A stretch of DNA of 64,000 bases from UBA2030 sp049969475. Lineage in GTDB: Bacteria > Bacteroidota > Bacteroidia > Bacteroidales > TTA-H9. The translations under genes were made by a program, and so were the position numbers. The notes beneath the pieces were generated by a model, which made no database searches, was not told the origin of the DNA, and was given only the letters and a program-made list of their open reading frames with translations. Shown piece after piece: positions 8,888 to 17,502 of this stretch (position 1 is the stretch's first letter; every line of letters starts with the position of its first letter). The DNA lies in assembly GCA_049969475.1 (NCBI GenBank), contig JBMFOU010000015.1:1-64000 (forward strand), written 5' to 3'.

Positions 8888-9973
8888 CTAATATCCGTTC
8901 AACGTTTTTTCAATAAAACGTTTCATTTCCGGCTCTCTCGCTAAGAATCCTTTATAAAGTGCAAACTGAGCCTTGGCCCGCTGCCAATTGTGCTCCGGGT
9001 GTTCAATATGGTAGTACACATCGTTGTTAAGATAATCGGTAAGGAAACGGAGAGCTATCACGAAAGTAAGGAAGGCCGGGGCGCGGTGAAGATTTTGTGC
9101 CTCTGCCGGGGTGAGAAAGGAACGGGTTTGAGATAAAAAACCTTCTGCATAGGCCTGAAACAGAGCCATTGAGGGAACTACTTTATCCAGGTCGGTTTCA
9201 TCTTCAGCGGCGGGATTGGCCGTAGTGCGCAGCGCATCGCCAAAATCGTGAAGCAGGCAGCCAGGCATCACAGTATCAAGGTCGATCATACAAATGCCTT
9301 TGTCGCTTTCATCGAGCAGTACATTGTTGATTTTCGGATCGTTGTGCACCACTCGCAGCGGCAAATATCCCCTGGCTATCCACTCATCGAGCCAGAGCAA
9401 AGAAGCAGCCTCTGTCTCGACCAGATGTATCAGGTCTATGGCTTTTTGTTTGCGTTCAGCGTCAGCATTAACCAGGGCTGCCCTGAATTGCTCAAGTCTG
9501 AAAGTTAGCTCATGAAAGCGGGGCAAAACCACGTGTAGCTTTCCTGCCTCAAATCCATCCAGTAATCGATAAAATCTGCCCAGTGTTTTTCCGGCTTCAA
9601 AGGCCAGCCCGGCATGGCTGGGTACATCCACCGTATGGCTTCCCCCAATATAACTCAGTGCCCTCCACCAGTTTCCTTCCTCATCCTGTAAATGGGTCCG
9701 TCCATCTTGAGTTTTTACAATTTCGATGGTATCATGAGGCTGGCTGACAGCCAATTTTTCACGAATATACGCTGTAACGCTGCATATATTTTCCATCAGC
9801 TGATCCACCGCAGGAAAGACCCTGTGGTTGATTTGCTGAAGAATGAGGGGTTGAGGATTGCACAATGCCAGGTAGGTGCGATGGATATGCCCAGACCCCG
9901 AAGGCTCCACCCTGACCTCGTCATCTATTCCGTATGCCTGGAGAATCTTATAGGGAATACTCATTTTTACCAC
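8888..9973 (-). CDS. Aminoglycoside-phosphotransferase-fold sugar kinase (NahK-like N-acetylhexosamine 1-kinase)
   Basis: 361 residues with the APH/choline kinase fold. ILQQINHRVFPAVDQLMENI near residue 50 matches the start of NahK-type kinases. The catalytic loop is VVHNDPKINNVLLD and the metal site is IDLDTVMPG..HDFGDALR. NahK phosphorylates free GlcNAc or GalNAc at the anomeric carbon using ATP. The next gene upstream is a sugar-phosphate nucleotidyltransferase overlapping by seven bases, so together they would convert a free sugar to sugar-1-phosphate and then to an NDP-sugar in the cytosol. Substrate is inferred. AmgK of peptidoglycan recycling is a related fold with the same neighbour logic (AmgK-MurU), so MurNAc or GlcNAc remain alternatives. 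Confidence 0.78.
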   Translation of the reverse strand: MVKMSIPYKILQAYGIDDEVRVEPSGSGHIHRTYLALCNPQPLILQQINHRVFPAVDQLMENICSVTAYIREKLAVSQPHDTIEIVKTQDGRTHLQDEEGNWWRALSYIGGSHTVDVPSHAGLAFEAGKTLGRFYRLLDGFEAGKLHVVLPRFHELTFRLEQFRAALVNADAERKQKAIDLIHLVETEAASLLWLDEWIARGYLPLRVVHNDPKINNVLLDESDKGICMIDLDTVMPGCLLHDFGDALRTTANPAAEDETDLDKVVPSMALFQAYAEGFLSQTRSFLTPAEAQNLHRAPAFLTFVIALRFLTDYLNNDVYYHIEHPEHNWQRAKAQFALYKGFLAREPEMKRFIEKTLNGY

Positions 9974-10884
9974 AGCTTTTCAGGATAAACACCCTGCTCC
10001 TTAAGTAGTTTTAAATTTTCAACTACCACAGGACGATCTTCCTGGTAGGTTACTCCAAACCACTGCTCTTGCACGGGAAGCACCCTGAAACGCGCCTTGC
10101 CCGAAGCTATCAGCTTATCGGCTACTGTGGGGATGTAGAATTCGGCTTTTTCGGGATTCGAAAGGTCGAGTAAAAACTCCTTGAAATAGGCCTCAAAATC
10201 GGCGAACACCTCGGGAAAGAAAGCCCAGGTATTCATAGAAACCACGGTATCGCCCGGTAAGAAGACCCAGTGGTCGTTTTCATCAGGATAAGCATATCCG
10301 TTGTGGGTTTTTTGAATTTTATGGGTCTCGACCACCTTATGAAGAAAGCCCGCTGCATCGGTTTCGCAGATGCCGCGCGATACCCCACCAAAATCAGAGA
10401 GGGTTTTGGAAAGTTGATACCCACACAGGGCATACTCGCGAATGCCATCGGGCCTGGGAGCCTTAAAGAAATCGGCCAAGGCCGTATAAGCCCCCGGACC
10501 ATAAAAATCATCGGCATTGATTACAGCAAAAGGTTCTTTAATCTTATCTTTTGCCATCAAAACAGCATGGCCCGTACCCCAGGGTTTCATACGCCCTTCA
10601 GGTACCGTGAAACCTTCGGGCAGGTTATCAAGTTCCTGAAAGACGTAATCCATCTCTATCTTTCCTTTGAATCGGCCTTCAAAAAATTGAAGAAACTCTT
10701 TTTCAATCTGTTTGCGAATAATGAATACCACTTTACCAAATCCGGCTCTCCAGGCATCGTACACCGAAAAGTCGATAATGGTTTCACCGTGAGGGCCAAC
10801 TGGATCAAGCTGCTTGAGCCCCCCGTAACGGCTGCCTATGCCTGCAGCAAGCACTAATAATGTGGGTTTTGCATTCTGATTCAT
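9967..10884 (-). CDS. Sugar-1-phosphate nucleotidyltransferase (NTP_transferase family)
   Basis: 305 residues. The N-terminal signature LVLAAGIGSRYGGLKQLDPVGPHG is a variant of the GxGxRxxPlT...KP nucleotide-binding loop; WGTGHAVLMA and VINADDFYG give the base and metal sites. The product is probably an NDP-N-acetylhexosamine or related NDP-sugar made from sugar-1-phosphate and UTP or GTP. Its start lies 33 bases after the permease stop and its end overlaps the kinase by seven bases, so transcription as one operon is likely. No hexapeptide acetyltransferase tail is present, unlike GlmU. Exact specificity is unknown. Confidence 0.8.
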   Translation of the reverse strand: MNQNAKPTLLVLAAGIGSRYGGLKQLDPVGPHGETIIDFSVYDAWRAGFGKVVFIIRKQIEKEFLQFFEGRFKGKIEMDYVFQELDNLPEGFTVPEGRMKPWGTGHAVLMAKDKIKEPFAVINADDFYGPGAYTALADFFKAPRPDGIREYALCGYQLSKTLSDFGGVSRGICETDAAGFLHKVVETHKIQKTHNGYAYPDENDHWVFLPGDTVVSMNTWAFFPEVFADFEAYFKEFLLDLSNPEKAEFYIPTVADKLIASGKARFRVLPVQEQWFGVTYQEDRPVVVENLKLLKEQGVYPEKLW

Positions 10885-10917
10885 AATATGCAGATTTTAT
10901 TCAAAATGAGCGGATAT

Positions 10918-12189
10918 TTACCAGTTTTTAATTTTATGCCACTTTACGGCATACATAAAAATAACAAGATAGCAGGGCAATAAGATTATATAAGCCAGGG
11001 TAGAATAGTAAAGGTCTGAGATTTTACCCCAGGCCAGGGGCAAGAGGGCTCCCCCCGCAATGGCCATGATAAGAAGGGCCGAACCGGTTTTTACAAACCG
11101 TCCCAGTCCATGGATAGCCAGGGGCCAAACAGCTGGCCAAACCAATGCATTGGCCAGTCCCAACAAGGCGACAAATGCCACGGAAACGTAGCCTGTAGTG
11201 GTCACGATACCCAGGGTAAACAGCATGCCCAGCACAGCCGAAACTGCGAGTGCCTTATCCTGCGATATATATTTTGGGATCAGCACAATACCCAACAAAT
11301 AGCCGACTATCATGGCACCCAGCGTAAAAGAAGTAAACATTTTAGCCGTTTCCAATGGAATATGTAGCGATTGTCCGTAGCGAATGATGGTATCACCAGC
11401 GATTACCTCCGCACCCACATAGAGAAATAATGTCAGCACACCGAGCATGAGGTGAGGAAACTGGAAAATGCTGGTTTTGCCTTCGTTAAGCATCTGAGTT
11501 TCTTCGTCTTCCTCTTCGGCATCAATCTCAGGCAGGGGTGAAAAACGGATCATAAGTCCTAGCAGGAAAAGTACTGCAGTCATCACCAGATACGGATTAA
11601 TGACGCGACGGGCCAGGGCATCGAGCGCAGCCGTACGTTCAGCTCCGCTGAGGGTTTCAAGGCTTTTAGCCAGGGTATCTCCGTCGCTTAGGATAAAGTA
11701 GGCCAATACCAGCGGAGCTATAGCACCGGCAGCCTTGTTAGCAACTCCCATGATACTGATACGGGCAGCTGCACTCTCTCGTGGGCCTAGTATGGTAATA
11801 TAGGGGTTGGATGCAGTTTGCAAAATAGCCAGTCCTGTACCCATTACAAAAAGGCCGGTGAGAAAAACTCCATAGGTGCGCGTGAGGGCTGCAGGAATAA
11901 AAACCAGGGTTCCCAATGCCATCACCCACAATCCCACCATCATACCCCTGCGAAAACCCGTTTTCTTTAAAATCCATGACGAGGGAAGGGCCATGATGGT
12001 GTAGGAAATGTAAAATGCAAAGGCTACAAACATGGCTTCGAAGTTGGTAAGTTCGCAAGCCATGCGGAGATAGGGAATTAAAATCCCGTTAAGCCAGGTA
12101 ACAAACCCAAAAATGAAAAAGAGTACACCAATGATGGTAATGCCCATTACCTGGTCGCGCGATAAAGTCGTATGAGAGTTTGAGGTCAT
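10918..12189 (-). CDS. Sugar MFS permease of the FucP/NagP type
   Basis: 423 residues from the chosen ATG at 12189; a longer reading to 12234 would start with TTG and overlap the upstream gene. About 12 hydrophobic segments are visible. The N-terminal stretch ITIIGVLFFIFGFVTWLNG and the LQTASNPYITILGP motif are typical of the fucose/glucose/GlcNAc proton symporters of the FHS family. An acidic loop (EIDAEEEDEETQ) sits in the central cytoplasmic region. It probably brings a monosaccharide such as galactose or an N-acetylhexosamine into the cytosol for the downstream kinase and nucleotidyltransferase. Substrate is inferred from neighbours. Confidence 0.82.
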   Translation of the reverse strand: MTSNSHTTLSRDQVMGITIIGVLFFIFGFVTWLNGILIPYLRMACELTNFEAMFVAFAFYISYTIMALPSSWILKKTGFRRGMMVGLWVMALGTLVFIPAALTRTYGVFLTGLFVMGTGLAILQTASNPYITILGPRESAAARISIMGVANKAAGAIAPLVLAYFILSDGDTLAKSLETLSGAERTAALDALARRVINPYLVMTAVLFLLGLMIRFSPLPEIDAEEEDEETQMLNEGKTSIFQFPHLMLGVLTLFLYVGAEVIAGDTIIRYGQSLHIPLETAKMFTSFTLGAMIVGYLLGIVLIPKYISQDKALAVSAVLGMLFTLGIVTTTGYVSVAFVALLGLANALVWPAVWPLAIHGLGRFVKTGSALLIMAIAGGALLPLAWGKISDLYYSTLAYIILLPCYLVIFMYAVKWHKIKNW

Positions 12190-12230
12190 AGGTTTGTAAT
12201 TGTTTTTGGATGTTATCAATGAATGGTTAA

Positions 12231-15200
12231 TCAAAATTTTATCTCTTTAATCTGAGTAAAAGGCTTGATGCTGAATGAATAGCTATACTCACCAGGCATG
12301 AGAGTATATTGAGGATAAGGCCTGGCCCCCCAGCTATCGTCGCCTCCTACCCCCGTCTGACCGTAATCGAGGAACAGCTCGGCGAATCCGGAAGGCCGCA
12401 GATCGACTGTATGACGAGCGGCAGAGGAGGTATAATCGAGTGAAGCAAGCGAATAAGGCAAGGCTGAGAAGCTGAAGTAAGGTTTTCCCATAATCAACAA
12501 ACCAGATCCATCGGCAGATTGAAGGATGAGCTTTCGCACTTCGGTTCTGTATCCATTTTCCTGAGGCCGGATGTAGGGTACATATAAGTCGTTCAGGGTA
12601 GATTCATACATGCCCACGAAGGCAGAGGTTTTGCGGTCTATGTAGTTTTCGTGGGGGCCCCGGCCGTACCACTTTACCCGATCGAACTGCGCCGGTAACC
12701 TGAAAAAAGTGCCCACCCTGGGTAGCTCGGGAACCTTCGCAAGATCGGTTTGGGGCAGAGGCCTCAAGTGATAATCTACCTGGAGTTCTCCGTCAGCCCT
12801 AACCGTATAGGTATATGCCAATTCAAAACCTGTTTCTTCCAGGTCGTAAACAGATTGTATAACTACGCGGCCAGATTCTTCCTGTATGGCCCTGAACTCT
12901 CTCACCGTGAGGTCTTTACTCAGCTCTTTCCATACCTTGCATCGCTGGGGCATGCCATTCCCGAAATCATTGTCGGTAGGAGCCCGCCAAAAAGCCGGCT
13001 GGGGAGCCTGGGCAAGAAACTGCTTCTTCTTGAAAATGATCTGGATGGGCTGACCGCTATGCTTATCAAATACATATTCAAAATCTTTTCCCTGAATGGT
13101 GAGTAAATCTTTCACATCCAGCATTTTAATTGTTCCGAAGGACAGGGTTTCGCCTTTAGGTGAAGGCTCTTGCAGCAACAATTGCTCGGTGGCCAGGATA
13201 TGGCCTTCGGGAAGCAAACCCCAGGGCTGAGACAGAGCCAGGGAAACATTCAAGAAAACCTCATCCTCCGTAGTGTAAGGTATGTTAAGCGAAGCCGGCA
13301 GGGGAATATGTATTGCGGTACCGGGAGGCACTGAAAGCACTGGAATGCTTGCCTTAGCCCTTGATACGCCGTTGATGAGTAATTCAAGGTTTAGCACGGT
13401 ATTTTTCAGGTCGTAAAAGGCATATTGATTGCTGACCCTGATTTCGTTTTTCCCGGAGGGAGCCCAGCTCAGGTCGATGTATTGATAGACCTTTTTTACT
13501 TCCTGAAGGGCAGGATGTGGGGTGCGGTCGGGGAAGACCAGGCCGTTGATGAGGAAATTGCTGTCGGAGGGCAGGGTAGCCGGGCCGTAATCGCCTCCAT
13601 AAACAAAGTATCTTCTCCCTTGGCTGTCGATACGCAGAAATCCCTGGTCAACCCAGTCCCAGATGAAACCTCCCTGTAATTGAGGATGGGACTTGATGGT
13701 GTTCCAATAATCGACCAGATTGCCGGTACTATTGCCCATAGAGTGAGCGTATTCGCACATTATTAGTGGCTTGGGCTGAGGCTTGGAAGCCCATTTTTCA
13801 AGGTATGGTACCGAAGGATACATGGGGCAATAGACGTCGGTATTGCGTCCGCCTTCGGCTCTTTCGTAATGCACGGGCCGCAATGGGTCGCGTTGTTTGA
13901 CGGCATCGTAGCAGGCATCGAAATTAACTCCATCGCCGGCCTCATTGCCCAACGACCAGAAAATAACGCAGGCATGATTTTTATCGCGCTCCACCATGCG
14001 TAGTACCCTGTTTAGATGAGCCGTTTTCCAAATGGTATCTTTGGCCAGACTGCGCTCCCCATAACCCATTCCATGCGATTCGAGGTTGGCCTCGTCGATT
14101 ACGTAAAGTCCATATTCATCGCAAAGCTGGTACCAATAAGGGTCGTTGGGGTAATGGCAGGTTCTTACCGCATTGATGTTGTGCTGCTTCATCAATTCGA
14201 TATCTTTACGCATCGAGGCCCGGCTTACCACATGTCCGCTCACAGGGTCATGCTCGTGGCGGTTAACTCCTTTGAGCAGAATAGGTTTTCCATTGAATAC
14301 AAATTGACCCTTTTTTATTTCAGAGGTTCTAAATCCAATGGATTGTGCTACCGACTCAAGCGTAGCCCCACCTTTCCCTGTAAGAGTCATAGTCAAACGA
14401 TAAAGATGGGGGGTCTCGGCCGACCAGGCCTTGATATCAGGAAAAATCTGGCGGAAATGCAAAACTTCATTGCTCCGGTTTCTTGCCAGCGGCCTGATAT
14501 CATTGTAAATCAGCTTATTATCTTCATCGTAGAGTTTGATGGTGAGGCGAGTGTCGCGGCACAGGGCGGTATCATAGGATTTTATATTCACATCCAGGTC
14601 GAGCAACCCATCGCGATATTCATGGGTAAGTGTGGTACGGGCGAAGAAATCGCGGATGCGTACCCTGGGGGTGGAATACAGAAACACATCGCGTTCTATA
14701 CCGCTAATGCGCCAGAAGTCCTGGCATTCGAGCCACGAACCTGTACTCCAGCGATATACCTCGAGGGTTAGATAATTCTCCCGGGTTTTATTTAAGAAAG
14801 GGGTAATATCGAATTCGGCAGGCAACTTGGAATCTTCACTGTAACCCACTTTCTGGCCATTCACATACACATAGACGGCAGATTTGACAGCGCCCAACAC
14901 TAAAAAAACCTGCCTTTCTTCCCACTGTGAGGGAATGCGGAAGGTACGCTTATAGAGTCCCACGGGATGGTAATCGGTGGGCAACTGGGGTGGTTGAGGA
15001 TGGCTGGTAAACTCGTAGGCGATGTTCACGTAAATAGGCCATCCATATCCCTGCAACTCCCAGTTGGAGGGTACCTGCATATCCTTCCATCGGGTGATAT
15101 CAAAATCGTTTTGCTGAAAACCCTGAGGAATGTCGGCAGATTTTTCAAGAAACAGGAATTTCCAGGTTCCATTGAGCGACAGGTAGTTGGGATTGTCGCG

Positions 15201-15365
15201 CAGTTCCCCGGCCAGAGCGAGATTTTCGGAAGGAGCCGGAATGAACCATGCCCGGGCTGGTTCACGGTTTGCCGCCACGGTTTGAGGGTCCTGCCACTCG
15301 GGCAACTGGGCCTGTATACCAGAAACCACCATTAACAAAACAAGCGATACAAGAATTTTTTTCAT
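12231..15365 (-). CDS. Beta-galactosidase, GH2 family (LacZ-like)
   Basis: 1044 residues with a cleavable signal peptide (KILVSLVLLMVVSGIQAQ, residues 3-20), so a periplasmic or envelope location is likely. Domain order follows LacZ: sugar-binding jelly roll (about 60-230), Ig-like domain, TIM barrel from about 350, a second Ig-like domain, then a beta-galactosidase small-chain domain (about 770-1040). Catalytic acid/base is E475 in SLGNEAGDG and nucleophile E538 in MCEYAHSMGNS. It releases terminal beta-galactose. Upstream cutC overlaps by four bases (15362-15365), indicating translational coupling; the FucP-type permease follows immediately. Confidence 0.92.
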   Translation of the reverse strand: MKKILVSLVLLMVVSGIQAQLPEWQDPQTVAANREPARAWFIPAPSENLALAGELRDNPNYLSLNGTWKFLFLEKSADIPQGFQQNDFDITRWKDMQVPSNWELQGYGWPIYVNIAYEFTSHPQPPQLPTDYHPVGLYKRTFRIPSQWEERQVFLVLGAVKSAVYVYVNGQKVGYSEDSKLPAEFDITPFLNKTRENYLTLEVYRWSTGSWLECQDFWRISGIERDVFLYSTPRVRIRDFFARTTLTHEYRDGLLDLDVNIKSYDTALCRDTRLTIKLYDEDNKLIYNDIRPLARNRSNEVLHFRQIFPDIKAWSAETPHLYRLTMTLTGKGGATLESVAQSIGFRTSEIKKGQFVFNGKPILLKGVNRHEHDPVSGHVVSRASMRKDIELMKQHNINAVRTCHYPNDPYWYQLCDEYGLYVIDEANLESHGMGYGERSLAKDTIWKTAHLNRVLRMVERDKNHACVIFWSLGNEAGDGVNFDACYDAVKQRDPLRPVHYERAEGGRNTDVYCPMYPSVPYLEKWASKPQPKPLIMCEYAHSMGNSTGNLVDYWNTIKSHPQLQGGFIWDWVDQGFLRIDSQGRRYFVYGGDYGPATLPSDSNFLINGLVFPDRTPHPALQEVKKVYQYIDLSWAPSGKNEIRVSNQYAFYDLKNTVLNLELLINGVSRAKASIPVLSVPPGTAIHIPLPASLNIPYTTEDEVFLNVSLALSQPWGLLPEGHILATEQLLLQEPSPKGETLSFGTIKMLDVKDLLTIQGKDFEYVFDKHSGQPIQIIFKKKQFLAQAPQPAFWRAPTDNDFGNGMPQRCKVWKELSKDLTVREFRAIQEESGRVVIQSVYDLEETGFELAYTYTVRADGELQVDYHLRPLPQTDLAKVPELPRVGTFFRLPAQFDRVKWYGRGPHENYIDRKTSAFVGMYESTLNDLYVPYIRPQENGYRTEVRKLILQSADGSGLLIMGKPYFSFSALPYSLASLDYTSSAARHTVDLRPSGFAELFLDYGQTGVGGDDSWGARPYPQYTLMPGEYSYSFSIKPFTQIKEIKF

Positions 15366-16093
15366 AGCGATTTTAGAATTCGTGCAGCGTGTGCTATTTC
15401 TTCTTCATCAATTATCGTTGTGATATAAAAGGCGTTGGGGTGAACTTCTCCGGCGGGTTTTGTTCCACGTTGTATCACCGGTGCCATGTGAAATTCCTTA
15501 CATCCGGTTGCCTGGGCCAGGGCTTTGAGATGGGAAGCCCTTACACCACCTCCGGGCATTATGATGATATTGTCGCCAGCCTGCCGGCAAAGGGCTTGAA
15601 GCATCTCCCTTCCCTCCCAGGCTGTAGAACTGCCCCCTGAAGTAAGCACCCGATGAAAACCCAGTTCTATGAGTACATCCAGGGAAGCTCTAAGATTGCG
15701 GGAAAGGTCGAAGGCGCGGTGAAAGGTTAACTCCATAGAGCCCGCCAGGCGCTTTAGCTCCCGACACTTTTCCATATCAATGGATAGGTCGGGTGCGAGG
15801 CATCCTACGACGATACCCCCGACTCCCAGTTGGCGGGCCAGCTCCACATCGTAACACATGGCCCGGAACTCATCTTCCGAATATACAAAATCACCTCCCC
15901 GGGGCCTTATCATCACCCTGAAGGGAATTTCAACAGTTTGAAGCAAAGAGCGGATAACTCCTGCCGAAGGGGTAATTCCTCCCTGGGCCATACTGGCAAA
16001 AAGCTCAATACGATGGGCTCCTGCCCGGGCCGCCCTCACGGCCGACTCCAGGTCTGCACATCCTGCCTCAAGGATAAATCTTCCCTCTTCCAT
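15362..16093 (-). CDS. cutC: CutC family TIM-barrel protein
   Basis: 243 residues, full length for PF03932. Motifs are LEAGCADLESAVRAARAGAHRIEL at the start, then MIRPRGGDFVYSE, FHRAFDL and VLTSGGSSTAWEG. The family is named for copper homeostasis, but evidence for a direct copper role is weak and the fold is an enzyme-like TIM barrel. Here it sits between a ROK regulator and a beta-galactosidase, overlapping the latter by four bases. No copper pump, chaperone or sensor is nearby. The context favours a role in sugar metabolism; the reaction is unknown. Confidence 0.85.
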   Translation of the reverse strand: MEEGRFILEAGCADLESAVRAARAGAHRIELFASMAQGGITPSAGVIRSLLQTVEIPFRVMIRPRGGDFVYSEDEFRAMCYDVELARQLGVGGIVVGCLAPDLSIDMEKCRELKRLAGSMELTFHRAFDLSRNLRASLDVLIELGFHRVLTSGGSSTAWEGREMLQALCRQAGDNIIIMPGGGVRASHLKALAQATGCKEFHMAPVIQRGTKPAGEVHPNAFYITTIIDEEEIAHAARILKSL

Positions 16094-16114
16094 ATCTTCC
16101 GGCCCCTCAAAGAT

Positions 16115-17302
16115 TCAGATATTGGCAAAAAAGTTTTTCATCACCATGGCGTGACAGCCGGCCAGACAGGCATCCTGCCCCATGGATGATATTTCCAATC
16201 TCAAATCGTCGCGGAAAGCTTCCATGCTGTGGTTGCGCAGGGTTTTAAAAATGGCCTCGGTAAGCGTTTGCCCGGCCATAGCCAGGCTTCCACCCAAAAT
16301 AATAACTTCAGGATCAAACAAGTGCACCAGGTTAACGAGCGCCAGGCCCAGGCGGTTTCCTATTTCAGTAACAGCCTTCATGGCCACCATGTCGCCCCTC
16401 CACGAGGCCTCAATAATATTTACCCAGGCATCTTCTTCCTGCGGTCCTACAAAACCCTTCTGCTGAGCCACTCTTTCGAGCGCACTGAGGTTGGTATAAG
16501 TTTCCAGGCAATCAATCTGGCCACAATAGCACTGATTATGTTCGCCGCCCACAAAGCGGGTATGACCAAACTCACCGGCAAATCCATGCGTTCCTTTATA
16601 AATTTCTCCATTGACTACCAGGCCTGCTCCTACGCCCCGGTCTACAAAAAGGAAAATAGCATTACGAATATTTCTGGCCTTGCCAAATGAAGCTTCCCCC
16701 TTGGCCATCAGGCGCGCATCGTTGTCCATTACCACGGGTATGCCCGTCATTTGGGCTAATAGATCGTTCACGGGAAGGGCCAGGCCTGTAAAATGTACCA
16801 ACGAACGGCCGGTCTTGGTATTGATGAGACCCGGTACCGCAAACCCCATCCCCAGGATTTGACCAGATTTGAGATGATGCCGGCTCAAAAACCTTTTGAT
16901 GTACTCCACAGTGGTTTCCAGATACTGCTGAGAACTCTCCAGCGGAAGTGTGGCAATAGATTCTGCCTTTTTCTGGTCTTTGAGATTGAAAAGGGCTATA
17001 CGCAATTGATCGCGGCCGGCGTCGAGAGCCAGGGTAAACCAGTTATGGTCGTCGATTTGATAAATGCGGGGTTTGCGACCTCCTCCTGAAGGACCTTCCC
17101 CTATTAAATGAACGAAATGACTGGCCGTGAGTAAACCTGCCAACCGGCTTGCTGTGGGTATGCTCACCCCCAGTTCCTGCGCCAGTGCCGGAATGCTTAT
17201 CGCCTTACGCTGATAAAATACGGCCAGGGCCCGCTTCAACAATACGGAACTTCTTGCCTGAAAATCAGCAGTGTTGATAATCTTTTCGAAGGTATCGATC
17301 AA
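16115..17302 (-). CDS. ROK family transcriptional regulator (NagC/XylR type)
   Basis: 395 residues. An N-terminal winged-helix domain (about 20-75: RKAISIPALAQELGVSIPTASRLAGLL) is followed by a ROK sugar-kinase fold. The ATP/sugar loops (LALDAGRDQLRIALF, VVMDNDARLMAKGEASFG) and the ROK zinc motif (GHTRFVGG...CYCGQIDCLE) are present. The start is a TTG at 17300-17302; no in-frame ATG lies near. It is the first gene of the cluster down to 8888 and probably represses it until an intracellular sugar or sugar phosphate binds. TAACTTGC on the minus strand about 25 bases upstream is a one-mismatch promoter -7 candidate. Confidence 0.85.
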   Translation of the reverse strand: MIDTFEKIINTADFQARSSVLLKRALAVFYQRKAISIPALAQELGVSIPTASRLAGLLTASHFVHLIGEGPSGGGRKPRIYQIDDHNWFTLALDAGRDQLRIALFNLKDQKKAESIATLPLESSQQYLETTVEYIKRFLSRHHLKSGQILGMGFAVPGLINTKTGRSLVHFTGLALPVNDLLAQMTGIPVVMDNDARLMAKGEASFGKARNIRNAIFLFVDRGVGAGLVVNGEIYKGTHGFAGEFGHTRFVGGEHNQCYCGQIDCLETYTNLSALERVAQQKGFVGPQEEDAWVNIIEASWRGDMVAMKAVTEIGNRLGLALVNLVHLFDPEVIILGGSLAMAGQTLTEAIFKTLRNHSMEAFRDDLRLEISSMGQDACLAGCHAMVMKNFFANI

Positions 17303-17429
17303 TTTTGTGCGGCATTTGGTTTTTCGCTTGCAAGTTAAGACGTTTTTACGAAAAAAAGCCAGTCTTTTTAAAAAAATTTAAGAAGCCTTGCCCGGCATTG
17401 TTTTTGGGCCTAATTAATGATCTTTAAAA

Positions 17430-17478
17430 AACCTTTAAAAGCCAGAAAGCGGGCGCCGTAATCGCAACACCCGCTTTC
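17430..17478 (-). terminator. Hairpin downstream of the decayed secreted-protein genes
   Basis: GAAAGCGGG (17445-17453) pairs with CCCGCTTTC (17470-17478). On the minus strand it is followed by TGGCTTTTAAAGGTTTTTT. It lies just past the TAA at 17503-17505 that ends the pseudogene, so it looks like the original terminator. Confidence 0.65.
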
Positions 17479-17502
17479 CGCTTTCATTGAAAAATTAAAC
17501 TT

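Noticed and set aside
16115..17302. An ATG start upstream of the ROK gene (about 17314)
   Set aside because: That ATG is in a different frame; the ROK frame has a TTG start and no nearby ATG.
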